Positions 9,702 through 18,417 of a stretch of DNA of 64,000 bases are shown here, in pieces. The DNA comes from Novosphingobium mangrovisedimenti. GTDB lineage: Bacteria > Pseudomonadota > Alphaproteobacteria > Sphingomonadales > Sphingomonadaceae. Within the stretch, counting starts at the first letter, position 1. The number at the start of each line of letters is the position of its first letter. The notes under the pieces are model-generated. The model was not told the origin of the DNA. It saw only the letters and a program-made list of their open reading frames with translations, and did no database searches. Location of the stretch: NCBI RefSeq assembly GCF_025153475.1, contig NZ_JANZXA010000004.1, positions 1-64,000 on the forward strand, in the 5' to 3' direction. The translations under genes were made by a program, and so were the position numbers.

Positions 9702-10235
9702 CTAGCCCAGCCTTTCGAGCAGGGCGAACGTGCTTCCGGCCGGCAGGCCGGCATCGCCTGTCGATCGGAGGGGAAGCCCCCGGCGCTTCACGTAAGCCTC
9801 CAGGGCTTCCCTCAGGGCCTTGAGTTCACCGGTGAGCCCGGCGCAGCGGGGCGCGCTGAATTCGCCGAGGAAGGCTTCCGCGGTTTCGAGCGCGCGGTCT
9901 TCCGCCTGGCGCTTCATGGCCTGCGCCTTGTCGGTCGGCACCAGCAGCATGGCGCGCTTGTGGTGCGGGTTCGGCATCTTTTCGAGAATGTCGGCATCGA
10001 CCAGTTCATTCACGATGCGCTGGATCACCTGGCGTGGATGCCCCAGATCTCGCCCGATCTGGGGAACCGTCGGTGGCACCGGGGCCTCGAACACCGCGAA
10101 GAGCACCAGCTTCTGCAATGTCGACATGCCGGAGGCTTCGGACAGTTCTCCGAACAGATCCTCGAAGCAGTTCTGCAGGCGCAGGATCTCGTCGATCATC
10201 GCCAGGAATACGTTAGACCTGATGTTTCCACTCAT
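9702..10235 (-). CDS. MarR family transcriptional regulator
   Basis: This 177-residue protein has the MarR winged-helix fold: QKLVLFAVFEAPVPPTVPQIGRDLGHPRQVIQRIVNELVDADILEKMPNPHHKRAMLLVPTDKA, with recognition helix HPRQVIQRIVNELV and the wing around NPHHKRAML. It begins five bases after the P450 stop codon on the same strand, so both are on one transcript. The perfect 29-bp palindrome at 11544-11572 in front of the P450 gene is the obvious candidate operator, since MarR proteins bind inverted repeats and often autoregulate. The inducing ligand is probably the P450 substrate or a relative; that is inference. Confidence 0.88.
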   Translation of the reverse strand: MSGNIRSNVFLAMIDEILRLQNCFEDLFGELSEASGMSTLQKLVLFAVFEAPVPPTVPQIGRDLGHPRQVIQRIVNELVDADILEKMPNPHHKRAMLLVPTDKAQAMKRQAEDRALETAEAFLGEFSAPRCAGLTGELKALREALEAYVKRRGLPLRSTGDAGLPAGSTFALLERLG

Positions 10236-10240
10236 GGCGA

Positions 10241-11503
10241 TCAGCTATCCCAGACAAGGTGGAGCGTGTCGACGCCCAGGATGTGGCTGCACAGGAACGT
10301 GGCCGGCCGTTCGGGATCGAGCCGGAACCTTGGCATGCGGGCCAGCAGTTCCTCGTAGAGCGTCTGCAGTTCGAGCCGCGCCAGGTGCGCGCCGAGGCAG
10401 CGGTGCGGGCCGGCGTTGAAGGCGATGTGCGACTTATTGTCCCGTTCGAGGTCGTAGATGCCCGGATCGGCGTAGGCGGCAGGATCGAGGCTCGCGCCGG
10501 GCAGGTAGAGCATCACCCGTTCGTTGGCCTTCATTTGCAGTCCCCCGAATTCCAGGTCCCGCGCGACCCGGCGAACCGGGACAACGAAGCTGTAGAGCCG
10601 CAGCATTTCCTCGGCGGCCTTTGGGATGAGGCCGGGGTCCGCACGCAGCCGGTCCTGGAGTTCGAGGTCCTGCGCGAGGTGCCTTACGGCATAGCCCATC
10701 GCGTTCATCACCGTGTCGAGTCCGGCGATGAACAGCAGCACGCCGTAGTTCTCCATGTCCTCGAGCGTTATCGGCTTGCCGTCGATCTCGACTTTCCAGA
10801 GCATGCTCAGGATGTCGTCGCGCGGGTTGTCGCGCCGATCGAGGATTTCGTCGCGCATGATGGCGGCGACTTTTATCAGGCGCTGCATCGCGGCGGCGCC
10901 GGCGTCGGCGTCCGCTCCCTGCGCGGCGAGATTCTCCTTAACCAGCGCGCGGTACTGCGGCATCATGTCCAGCGGGAGGCCCAGCATCTTCAGGAAGATC
11001 TGGACCGGCAGCGGTTCGGCCACGGCGGACATGAACTCGCAGCGCCCCTGATCGACGATCGGATCGATCAGGTCGACGGCCAGTTCGCGGATCTTGTCCT
11101 TCAGGCTGGAAACGGTCCGGGGAGAGAAGACGGTCTGGAGCGGTTGGCGGTATCTTTCGTGGAGCGGCGGATCGAGCAGGATCGGATAGGGAATCGGAAC
11201 GTGGGGTGATCCCTTCGGCATCATCGCCAGCATCGCCATCATCTGATCGTGCGGCATCATCTCGCTGGAAAACGAGGAAGAGTCGCGCGCGCCATCGAAG
11301 GCGGCGTCCCGACCCAGGAATATCCAGTGTCCGCCGTTGCGCGGCGTCCAGAAGACCGGCGGTGCCTGCCTGGCCAGTTCCAGCACGCGCTGGTGGGGGT
11401 CTTCCAGCAGGCCGGGGTCGTGGAACATGTCGAAATCGAAGACGGCAGCCTCGGGTACGTGGTTCGGCACGGGTGCCAGAAGGGAGAGAGAGGCTGCATT
11501 CAT
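10241..11503 (-). CDS. Cytochrome P450
   Basis: This 420-residue soluble bacterial P450 has the I-helix oxygen-activation motif FIAGLDTVMNAMG, the ExxR motif EMLRLYS, and the heme loop FNAGPHRCLGAHLARLEL with Cys369 as iron ligand. It would need a ferredoxin and reductase, which are not encoded nearby. The methionine-rich stretch MMPHDQMMAMLAMMPKG lies near the probable B-C loop region and is unusual. ATG 11503 is chosen because the upstream extension would read through the palindromic operator. The gene is divergent from a luciferase-like monooxygenase and co-transcribed with a MarR regulator, suggesting oxidation of a hydrophobic organic compound. The substrate is unknown. Confidence 0.93.
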   Translation of the reverse strand: MNAASLSLLAPVPNHVPEAAVFDFDMFHDPGLLEDPHQRVLELARQAPPVFWTPRNGGHWIFLGRDAAFDGARDSSSFSSEMMPHDQMMAMLAMMPKGSPHVPIPYPILLDPPLHERYRQPLQTVFSPRTVSSLKDKIRELAVDLIDPIVDQGRCEFMSAVAEPLPVQIFLKMLGLPLDMMPQYRALVKENLAAQGADADAGAAAMQRLIKVAAIMRDEILDRRDNPRDDILSMLWKVEIDGKPITLEDMENYGVLLFIAGLDTVMNAMGYAVRHLAQDLELQDRLRADPGLIPKAAEEMLRLYSFVVPVRRVARDLEFGGLQMKANERVMLYLPGASLDPAAYADPGIYDLERDNKSHIAFNAGPHRCLGAHLARLELQTLYEELLARMPRFRLDPERPATFLCSHILGVDTLHLVWDS

Positions 11504-11814
11504 GCGCTTGTTTCCCGGGTTCTGCAGAGTGAATAGAAAAGTTCCAATATGGAACATTATGTTCCATATTGGCCAGGCGGCGTCAAGTCGACATGCCGGC
11601 CGAGATAGGGTGCCTTCCTCTCCTCCCGCAGAGGTTGCTCCTGCTCTGCCCACATATTGGATATTATTTATTTCAATATCAGGGTAAAAATGCCCGTATT
11701 CGCGAAATTAAGGGAATCATTGTATACATGTATGGCAAGATAGTCCTTGCGCTGCGCCGCCTGCCGTTCCATCACGCGCCCGAGAGAGGAACTGCGCGGA
11801 ACGGGCCAAGAACC
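11504..11814. other. Divergent regulatory region between P450 and LLM monooxygenase
   Basis: This 311-bp gene-free region holds the 29-bp palindrome at 11544-11572, an isolated half-site CATATTGG at 11653-11660, an AT-rich stretch (11650-11735) that could carry the plus-strand promoter, and a second short palindrome, ATACATGTAT, near 11724-11733. No small coding sequence is convincing. Confidence 0.6.
11544..11572. promoter_or_regulatory. Perfect 13+3+13 palindrome, probable MarR operator
   Basis: Arms CCAATATGGAACA and TGTTCCATATTGG are perfect reverse complements separated by TTA. The left half is itself inside a second palindrome, GTTCCA-ATA-TGGAAC (11541-11555), so two overlapping operator units are present. 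The site is 40 bp upstream of the P450 start and probably overlaps its promoter. The MarR gene downstream of the P450 is the likely ligand-responsive repressor. Confidence 0.75.
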
Positions 11815-13125
11815 ATGAGCAAGAAAATCCACCTGATCAGCTTCGAGATTCATTCGCCGATCAATCACACGGTGCTGAGCTGGGCCGCGCCCGGCGACAA
11901 CCGGCTCGATGCCATGGCGGATCTGAAGAAGTGGCAGGATCTCGCGCGCACGCTGGAGCGCGGCAAGTTCGACGGGCTGTTCTTCGCCGATACTCCCGGC
12001 GTGTTCGACCGCTACCGCGACAGCCACGAGGATGCCGTGAAGTACGGCGTGTGCTGGCCGAGCCACGATCCGGTCGTGCTGCTTTCCGCGCTTGCCGCCT
12101 CGACCACGCATCTGGGGCTGGCGGCGACGATGTCGACCACCTCGTACAAGCCGTGGTCGATCGTGCGCCAGCTTTCCACCGTGGACTACCTGTCGGGCGG
12201 GCGCGTGGGCTGGAACATCGTGACCGGCCACTTGCGGGGCGAACACCGCGCCATCGGCTACCGCGAGGTGATGGAGCACGACCGCCGCTACGACGCGGCC
12301 GACGAATTCATGGAGGTCTGCTACCAGTTGTGGGATTCGATCGGGGAAGGCGCGATCCTCGCCGACCGCGAGAGCGGCGTCTATGCCGATCCCTCCAAGG
12401 TGAAGTTCGTCAATTATCACGGCGAGTTCTTCGATTGCGAGACGGTCGGCCCGGTGCTGCCGAGCGCGCAGGGGCGGCCGGTGCTGTTTCAGGCAGGCAC
12501 GTCCGGCCGGGGGCTGAAGTTCGGCATCGAGCACGGCGATGTCGTGTTCTCGATCCAGCCCAACCTGCCCGGCATGAAGCGCTACATGGGGCAGCTGCAG
12601 GCCGCCGCCGCCGAGATCGGCAAGCCCGAGCCCGGCGTCGTCTTCGGGGTGCAGCCGATCCTGGGCGGTACCGAGGAAGAAGCGCAGAAGCGGCTCGATG
12701 AGCTGATAGAACGCATGCCGCTCGAAGCCTGCCTCGCCCGTCTGTCGGGGACGATGGGCGTCGATTTCAGCGGCATCGACCTCGACAAGCCGATGCAGGA
12801 ACAGCAGACCAATGCCTCGCAGGGGCTGATGAAGGCCTTTACCTCGGTACTGGGCGACCGGCCCTTCACCTTGCGTGAGGTGGCGATCAAGTGGGGCCTC
12901 TCGGTCGGCATGCCGCAGCTTGTCGGCACGCCCGAGCAGGTGGCGGACCAGCTCGAGCACATCTGGCGCGAAACCGGCTGCCACGGCTACAACATGACGC
13001 CCAACGTCATGCCCAGCTCGATCGAGGAATTCGTCGACGAAGTCGTGCCGATCCTCCAGAAGCGCGGCATCTACCGCACCGAATATGAAGGCAGGACCTT
13101 CCGCGAGAACCTGGAACTGTCCTGA
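11815..13125 (+). CDS. LLM-class flavin-dependent monooxygenase (NtaA/SnaA/DszA family)
   Basis: This 436-residue protein belongs to the bacterial luciferase-like superfamily, NtaA/SnaA/DszA branch. Evidence: WQDLARTLERGKFDGLFFADTPGVFDRY, SHDPVVLLSALAASTTHLGLAATMSTTSYKPWSIVRQLSTVDYLSGGRVGWNIVTG, where the last block is the family signature, and PVLFQAGTSGRGLKFGIEHGDVVF. Such enzymes use reduced FMN from a separate reductase to oxygenate substrates. ATG 11815 gives family length; the frame is open upstream through the intergenic palindromes. The next gene starts two bases after its stop. Together with the P450 it suggests a two-step oxidative attack on an organic compound. Confidence 0.9.
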   Translation: MSKKIHLISFEIHSPINHTVLSWAAPGDNRLDAMADLKKWQDLARTLERGKFDGLFFADTPGVFDRYRDSHEDAVKYGVCWPSHDPVVLLSALAASTTHLGLAATMSTTSYKPWSIVRQLSTVDYLSGGRVGWNIVTGHLRGEHRAIGYREVMEHDRRYDAADEFMEVCYQLWDSIGEGAILADRESGVYADPSKVKFVNYHGEFFDCETVGPVLPSAQGRPVLFQAGTSGRGLKFGIEHGDVVFSIQPNLPGMKRYMGQLQAAAAEIGKPEPGVVFGVQPILGGTEEEAQKRLDELIERMPLEACLARLSGTMGVDFSGIDLDKPMQEQQTNASQGLMKAFTSVLGDRPFTLREVAIKWGLSVGMPQLVGTPEQVADQLEHIWRETGCHGYNMTPNVMPSSIEEFVDEVVPILQKRGIYRTEYEGRTFRENLELS

Positions 13126-13127
13126 CC

Positions 13128-14294
13128 GTGGGAGACATTTCGCGGCGCGCGCACAACATTGCCGAGATGCGCGATCTGGCGCGCCGCCGGTTGCCGCGCG
13201 CGATCTGGGAGTTCATCGAGCGCGGCACCGAGGACGACCTGCTGATACACCGCAACGTCGAGGCGCTGCAAAGGGTGCAGCTCCTGCCGCGCACCCTGCG
13301 AGACGTGTCCGATCGCTCGGCCGGGATCGAGCTGTTCGGTCGCAGACAGCCGCTCCCGCTGGTCATCGCGCCGACCGGGGTCTCCGACCTGCTCTGGCAT
13401 CGCGGCGAGCGCGCGATTGCCTTAGCCGCGGCCTCTGCTGGCATACCCTTTACCCAGACCACCAGTTCGACCACCAGCTTTGCCGACATCGCCCGGTGTG
13501 CCACGGCCGGGCACTGGATGCAGATGTACCTGTGGGAACGCCGCGACCTGTCCTGGCGCGTCGTCGAGAATGCCGCGGAGAACGGCGCAGAAGTGCTGGT
13601 GCTGACGGTCGACACGCCGATGTGGCCGCTGCGCGAGTTCAACAAGCGCGCGGGGATGGGCAACCCGGTGCGGATAAACCGCACGCTGGTGTCGGACTTC
13701 ATCAAGCGCCCCTCGTGGTTCGCTTCGGTGATCGCGCGCTACTACCTGCAGGGCGGCTTGCCGCAGTTCGCCAACTATCCGCCCGAGGTGGGCGGCAAGC
13801 TCACTGGCTCCGTCAGCCGTGTCGCCAATTCGGCGTCGGTCTGCTGGAAGGACGTGGACGAACTGCGCAAGCGCTGGTCGGGCAGGCTCGTGATCAAGGG
13901 CGTGCTCTGTGCGGAAGACGCGCGCATCGCGCTCGACCATGGCGTCGACGGGATTGCCGTGTCCAACCACGGCGGGCGCAACTTCGATTCCTCGCCGCCC
14001 GCGATCGACGTTCTGGCATCGGTCGTCGATGCGGTGGCAGACCGCGCCACCGTGCTGTTCGACAGTGGCGTACGGCGCGGGGCGGATGTGGTGAAGGCAC
14101 TGGCCGTGGGCGCGAAGGCGGTGCTGATCGGCCGCGCCACACTCTATGGCTGCGCGGCCGGCGGCCAGGCCGGCGCGCGCCACGCCATCGACCTGCTTGC
14201 GGGCGAGATCGACGTCGCCATGGCCATGGTCGGCGTGACGCGGCTCGACGAACTGGATCGCAGCTATCTCCTTCCGGGAACTATCCGCACCTGA
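13128..14294 (+). CDS. FMN-dependent alpha-hydroxy-acid dehydrogenase/oxidase
   Basis: This 388-residue protein belongs to the lactate/mandelate/glycolate oxidase family. The FMN and catalytic motifs are visible: IAPTGVSDLLWHRGERAIALAAASAGIPFTQTTSSTTS, QMYLWERRD, LTVDTPMWPLRE, VIKGVLCAEDARIALDHGVDGIAVSNHGGRNFDSSPPAIDVL (catalytic His in SNHGGR) and VLFDSGVRRGADVVKALAVGAKAVLIGR. It would oxidise a 2-hydroxy acid to the 2-oxo acid. It starts with GTG two bases after the monooxygenase gene, so the two form an operon. This places hydroxy-acid oxidation in the same pathway; the exact substrate is unknown. Confidence 0.9.
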   Translation: MGDISRRAHNIAEMRDLARRRLPRAIWEFIERGTEDDLLIHRNVEALQRVQLLPRTLRDVSDRSAGIELFGRRQPLPLVIAPTGVSDLLWHRGERAIALAAASAGIPFTQTTSSTTSFADIARCATAGHWMQMYLWERRDLSWRVVENAAENGAEVLVLTVDTPMWPLREFNKRAGMGNPVRINRTLVSDFIKRPSWFASVIARYYLQGGLPQFANYPPEVGGKLTGSVSRVANSASVCWKDVDELRKRWSGRLVIKGVLCAEDARIALDHGVDGIAVSNHGGRNFDSSPPAIDVLASVVDAVADRATVLFDSGVRRGADVVKALAVGAKAVLIGRATLYGCAAGGQAGARHAIDLLAGEIDVAMAMVGVTRLDELDRSYLLPGTIRT

Positions 14295-14337
14295 CTTTCG
14301 CCCATGGCCTCCCGCGCAAACGAGACGGGAGAGTTCG

Positions 14338-14394
14338 ATGTACCGGGTGATCCACCTCATCAAGCGCAAGCCGCACCTCACGCACGAGGCGATC
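14338..14394 (+). pseudogene. EthD-like N-terminal remnant
   Basis: Right after the dehydrogenase, GGGAG then ATG 14338 begins MYRVIHLIKRKPHLTHEAI, the usual opening of EthD-domain proteins (MxkliyLlKRKpgLs.eeF..yW). After about 18 codons the similarity stops, and the frame runs on, out of phase, into trmL. Ribosome site and start codon are intact, so a short peptide may still be made. EthD-like proteins often accompany P450 and other degradative genes, which fits this locus. The match is short, so this call is tentative. Confidence 0.45.
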
Positions 14395-14465
14395 CGCGTC
14401 GGGATTAGGCAGGCGCCCGGCGATGCAGGCTTGCACAGTGCAGCCGTCGCCGCCAAGCAGCCGCG

Positions 14466-14918
14466 ATGCGCATTGCTCTTTTCGAACCTGAAATCGCCGG
14501 AAACGTCGGCGGCATTCTGCGGCTGGGTGCCTGCATGGGCACGGCGGTCGATCTCATCGAGCCGATGGGCTTTGCCTGGGACGACAAACGCGTCCGCCGT
14601 GCGGCCATGGACTACATCGATCATGTCACGATCGCGCGCCATGCCGGTTTTGACGCTTTCCGCTCGACCATCGGCGCGCGAAGGCTGGTGCTGTTCACGA
14701 CCAAGGCCACGCAATCGGTGTACGACTTCGCGTTCGAGGCCGACGATGTGCTGCTGTTCGGAAAGGAAAGCGCCGGGGTTCCGGCTGCCGTCGCCGAAGT
14801 CTGCGATGCCGGGGTCCGCATTCCGCTGCGCCCGGAAGTGCGCTCGTTGAACCTGGCCACGGCAGCGGCGCTCGCGCTTGGCGAGGCCTTGCGGCAGACG
14901 GGCGGCTTGCCGGGGTGA
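14466..14918 (+). CDS. trmL: tRNA (cytidine(34)-2'-O)-methyltransferase
   Basis: This 150-residue SPOUT methyltransferase modifies the wobble base of certain leucine tRNAs with S-adenosylmethionine. Motif 1 is RIALFEPEIAGNVGGILRLGACMGTAVDLIEPMGF, motif 2 DVLLFGKESAGVPAAV, and motif 3 RIPLRPEVRSLNLATAAALALGEAL, which form the trefoil knot. The length is typical for TrmL. It follows the EthD-like remnant on the plus strand and converges with malQ. Confidence 0.93.
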   Translation: MRIALFEPEIAGNVGGILRLGACMGTAVDLIEPMGFAWDDKRVRRAAMDYIDHVTIARHAGFDAFRSTIGARRLVLFTTKATQSVYDFAFEADDVLLFGKESAGVPAAVAEVCDAGVRIPLRPEVRSLNLATAAALALGEALRQTGGLPG

Positions 14919-14943
14919 CGGCGTGCCGGGCGCCGGCCCGCGC

Positions 14944-16932
14944 TTATTCCTTGCGCGCGTGATCCAGCGTCTCGATCCGTGTCGCGTTGTCCGGCTTGTC
15001 CAGCAGTTCCGCCAGAGGCGCGTCGAGGCGGCGGCGCCAGTTGGGGTGTTCGGTGATCGTGCCAGGAAGGTTGGGCTGTTCGCGCTCGGCAAGCAAATCT
15101 TCCAGCGGCGCGATGGCGAGTTGCGAGGCGGAGCGGCCGATGTGGCGAAGGGCGGCATCCACCACCGGCTCGGGATCGTCGGGCGCCGGGCGCGGGCGGG
15201 TGTTGTGGGTAAGCGTGGCCCAGAGGCGGCCGCGATCTTCCTCGCGGCGCCCGGCTTCCTCTTCGGGCGTGGTGCCGGCAGGGAAGCGGCCCAGTTTTTC
15301 CGCCCATTCGAGATCGCGTCCGGTCCACCAGCCGGCGACGGTCGTCGTATCGTGGGTGCCGGTCATGGCGACGCTGACGGGCGCGTAGTCCTGTCCGCCG
15401 ATGAAGCCCTTGTCCGCCGCGCGTTCGAACCAGAGCACGCGCATGCCGAGCATCTTAGCGGCGGCGACCGGGGCGGCGAAGCCCATCGGCATGGTTCCGA
15501 GATCTTCGGCGACGATCAGCGCGTGGGCACGATGCGCTTCCAGCGCGACGAGGCGGATCATGTCCTTGAAGGGATAGGTCAGATAGGCACCCGCGCTGGC
15601 GTCCTCGCCCGCGGGAACCAGCCATAGCCGGGCAAGGCCGAAGGCATGGTCGATGCGCAGCCCGCCGGCACGGTCGAGCGCGGAACGCAGGGTGGCGATC
15701 CAAGGCGCATACCCGGCGCGCCCGAGGCCCTGCGGGGAGAAGCCGGTGAGCATCCAGTTCTGCCCGTGCGGGCCGAGCGGATCGGGCGGGGCGCCGATGG
15801 TGAGGCCCTGCAGCATGGCATCGCGCATCGACCAGCTATCGGCGCCGCCGGTGTGAACGCCCACGGCCAGATCGGCGAGAAGGCCGATGGCCATGCCTGC
15901 CCTGGTCGCGTCGGCCTGAACCCTGGTCATGCCTTCGCGGGCGAGCCATTGGGCGAAGAGGTGAAAGTCCGTCTCGTTGCGGTTTTCGGCGGCGAACTTT
16001 GCCACGGCGGGGCCGTCCGGATCGTGATAGGCGGCGGGCCAGTCCTGCCATCCGTCCGCGCCCCGGGCCCGGAAATGGACGTCGAGCGCATCGAACAGCG
16101 CCTGTCGCTGCAGGCTTTCGCCGTGCGGGGCGTTGTCCCGCACGATCCGTGCGCGCGTGGCATCGTCGAGGCCGGCGAATGTCTTGCGCAGGTCGGCCAG
16201 GCGCCGGGGCAGGGCGCCTTTCCAGTCGATCAGGGGGCCGCCCGTTCGTTCGGGGAGTGGAGGAAGTCCCAGCAGTTCCGGCGCGCCCATGGCGGTGTTG
16301 AGGTAGAGGCGGCTGGAGGGCGAATAGGGTGAGAAACCCTGTCCGTTGCCGGGAAACAGCGCGTGAACCGGGTTGATCGCCAGCACGTCCGCCCCGCGCG
16401 CGGCGAAAAGCTGCACCGCCTCGTCGAGTTCGCCGAAGTTGCCGAAGGGATGGCTGGCGGCGCCGCGCAGGGCAGGGATCTGGACGGCCGGGCCCCAGAG
16501 CTTGCCCGACGCGAAATCGTGGACCGTGGGGCAGCTTTTCGGGGCGACGGCCAGGGTCAATTCGTGGCCTGCCAGCGAAAGCTGGTAGTAGCCCGGCTCG
16601 TCGACCGGGGGCAGCATCCAGTTTTCGACCGGCAGCGCCGTGCTCAGCCCGTGTTCATCGGTCAGCTCGGCGCGGGCGATGCTGGCGGGAAGGGGAGTGG
16701 GCTGGCCTGCTTCGGTGACGATCATCGCCGGCGGCTGGCGGCTCTCCGCTTCCAGCCGCTCCAGGCTGCGCGCAATGTCCCGCTCGCTTTCGGCCGGATA
16801 GCCCAGCGCGGTTGCAATCGCCGCGAGAGAGGCGTCGGTGACGGTCTGGTGTGTTCCGTTGACGTCCCACCACCTGCGGGCAATGCCGATTGCCTCCGCG
16901 AGCGTGTACAGTTGCTCTATGCCTGCCTCCAC
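14944..16932 (-). CDS. malQ: 4-alpha-glucanotransferase
   Basis: This 662-residue GH77 amylomaltase transfers alpha-1,4-glucan segments in maltodextrin and glycogen metabolism. It shows DVLAINPVHALFPG and FSPYSPSSRLYLN at the start of the barrel, GLRIDHAFGLARLWLVP (nucleophile Asp), LIVAEDLGTMP (acid/base Glu) and VAMTGTHDTTTVAGWW (transition-state Asp). The N-terminal roughly 150 residues form the extra domain of the proteobacterial long type. GTG 16932 is the start used here; no convincing ribosome site stands before it, so the true start may be slightly further in. The upstream 178 bp to the next gene show no clear signal. Confidence 0.93.
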   Translation of the reverse strand: MEAGIEQLYTLAEAIGIARRWWDVNGTHQTVTDASLAAIATALGYPAESERDIARSLERLEAESRQPPAMIVTEAGQPTPLPASIARAELTDEHGLSTALPVENWMLPPVDEPGYYQLSLAGHELTLAVAPKSCPTVHDFASGKLWGPAVQIPALRGAASHPFGNFGELDEAVQLFAARGADVLAINPVHALFPGNGQGFSPYSPSSRLYLNTAMGAPELLGLPPLPERTGGPLIDWKGALPRRLADLRKTFAGLDDATRARIVRDNAPHGESLQRQALFDALDVHFRARGADGWQDWPAAYHDPDGPAVAKFAAENRNETDFHLFAQWLAREGMTRVQADATRAGMAIGLLADLAVGVHTGGADSWSMRDAMLQGLTIGAPPDPLGPHGQNWMLTGFSPQGLGRAGYAPWIATLRSALDRAGGLRIDHAFGLARLWLVPAGEDASAGAYLTYPFKDMIRLVALEAHRAHALIVAEDLGTMPMGFAAPVAAAKMLGMRVLWFERAADKGFIGGQDYAPVSVAMTGTHDTTTVAGWWTGRDLEWAEKLGRFPAGTTPEEEAGRREEDRGRLWATLTHNTRPRPAPDDPEPVVDAALRHIGRSASQLAIAPLEDLLAEREQPNLPGTITEHPNWRRRLDAPLAELLDKPDNATRIETLDHARKE

Positions 16933-17110
16933 CGACTGCGCAGGCCTGGTCTCACCCCGAGCAAGCCGCTGCCCAGCTTAGCGTTCCCATAGCATCGCGA
17001 CAATCGCCGACGGCCGGTCCTGCACGGCCGGTTGCCCAGGTTCCAATCTAGGGACTTGCGTGCGGGACAAGGGCAGTCGACGATGCCGTCAAACTGTCTG
17101 GGAGAGATAC

Positions 17111-17989
17111 ATGCCAAAGATCGACATCGCAGTGACCGGCGGCGAAATCGGGATCGCCTATGAACTGCTGGGCAAGGAGGGCGATCCGCCGATCGTGCTC
17201 ACGCCGGGCGGGCGGTTCACCATGGACGTGCCGGGCCTTCGTGAAATGGCGGAGGCATTCGTGAAGACGGGCAAGCGCGTGCTGATCTACGACCGTCCCA
17301 ATTGCGGGCTGTCCGATGCCTGCCTGCTGGGCGATAGCGAATCCGAGATGCAGGCAGAGGCGCTGACCGGGCTGATCCGCAAGCTGGACCTCGGCCCCAC
17401 GGTCATCGCCGGCGGTTCGGGGGGCAGCCGCGTTTCCCTGCTGGCGGCGGCGCGCGATCCGGAGATCTGCTCGCATCTGGCGATCTGGTGGATCTCGGGC
17501 GATCCCATCGGCCTGATGCAGCTGGCCACCTACTATTGCGGCGAAGCGGGCACGCTGGCCAGCGTCGGCGGCATGGAAGCGGTGATGAAGGCCACGAGCT
17601 GGGCCGAGAACTTCGGCAAGAGCGAACAGGCGCGCGAATACATCCGGGGCTACGATCCCGACAAGTTCATCGCGGTGATGCAGAAGTGGGCGGCAGCCTA
17701 CGTGCCGTCGCCGATCACGCCGGTGCCGGGCATGGCTCCGCGCGACTTTGCGCGGCTGACGATGCCCACGCTGGTGTTCCGCAGCGGCAAGAGCGACCTG
17801 TCGCATACGCGCGCCACGTCGGAATGGGTGCATCGTCTGGTGCCGCACTCTGTCATGCTCGATCCGCCGTGGAACGACGACGAGTGGAACTACCGGTCGG
17901 GCCAGACGATGGAAGGCAGCGAGGGGCACACGCTGTTCCGTTCGTGGCCGAAGCTGGCACCGATGATTCTCGAATTCATCGGGGGATGA
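17111..17989 (+). CDS. Alpha/beta hydrolase
   Basis: This 292-residue alpha/beta-hydrolase-fold protein has an oxyanion region LTPGGRFTMD, GKRVLIYDRPNCGLSD after strand 4, the nucleophile elbow IAGGSGGSRVSLLAAA, and a possible catalytic His in GSEGHTLF near the C-terminus. There is no signal peptide. ATG 17111 is favoured over an upstream in-frame ATG because GGGAGAGA stands directly before it. It lies between malQ and a TonB receptor and could hydrolyse an ester or C-C bond in the same catabolic route as the P450 locus 3 kb upstream; that link is inference. Confidence 0.88.
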   Translation: MPKIDIAVTGGEIGIAYELLGKEGDPPIVLTPGGRFTMDVPGLREMAEAFVKTGKRVLIYDRPNCGLSDACLLGDSESEMQAEALTGLIRKLDLGPTVIAGGSGGSRVSLLAAARDPEICSHLAIWWISGDPIGLMQLATYYCGEAGTLASVGGMEAVMKATSWAENFGKSEQAREYIRGYDPDKFIAVMQKWAAAYVPSPITPVPGMAPRDFARLTMPTLVFRSGKSDLSHTRATSEWVHRLVPHSVMLDPPWNDDEWNYRSGQTMEGSEGHTLFRSWPKLAPMILEFIGG

Positions 17990-18417
17990 CAAGGCAGGCG
18001 CCGGTGACGGCACCCTTTCCACACTGACAAGACGCTTGTCTATGGAAGAGATCGCCAGTGCGGCTTTGCTCCGCGATGCGACAAAAGAGCCGATTATGCG
18101 TCGGCATTATATGTAACTTACTGAATTTAAATGTGATAATTTTTAGTTCCGGGCCGCGTCCGGGCAGATGGGCATGTCGCGTATGCCAACACTTCTGCCG
18201 GGCATATTCTTGACGCATGTGCAGATTTAGAGGCAATTCTCTTTCCGTTGCATTCGAGGTGTCGCCAAGGCACCCGCGGGAGGATGGCGATTGGCCGAAG
18301 ATTTCCGGCCGGCATAGGGCGGGGCAACCTTGCCCGTTCGGACAACCTCCCCACGCATTGCGATGATTGGCAGGCGCCGGCGTGCCGGCTTCTGCGCCAA
18401 AACGGGAGGGAATTGGC
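17990..18417. other. 428-bp intergenic region upstream of TonB receptor
   Basis: This gene-free region includes a perfect inverted repeat GACAAG-ACG-CTTGTC at 18026-18040 and an AT-rich tract at about 18100-18145 that probably contains the receptor promoter. An open frame on the minus strand across it has no recognisable protein and I regard it as non-coding. Confidence 0.5.
18026..18040. promoter_or_regulatory. Inverted repeat upstream of TonB receptor
   Basis: GACAAG-ACG-CTTGTC is a perfect 6-bp inverted repeat with a 3-bp spacer, about 380 bp before the receptor start and 37 bp after the hydrolase stop. It has the size of a TetR- or IclR-type operator. No regulator gene is adjacent. Confidence 0.35.

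Noticed and set aside
14924..14940. GCCGGGCGCCGGC hairpin between trmL and malQ as a terminator
   Set aside because: Stem is short and no T-run follows on either strand.
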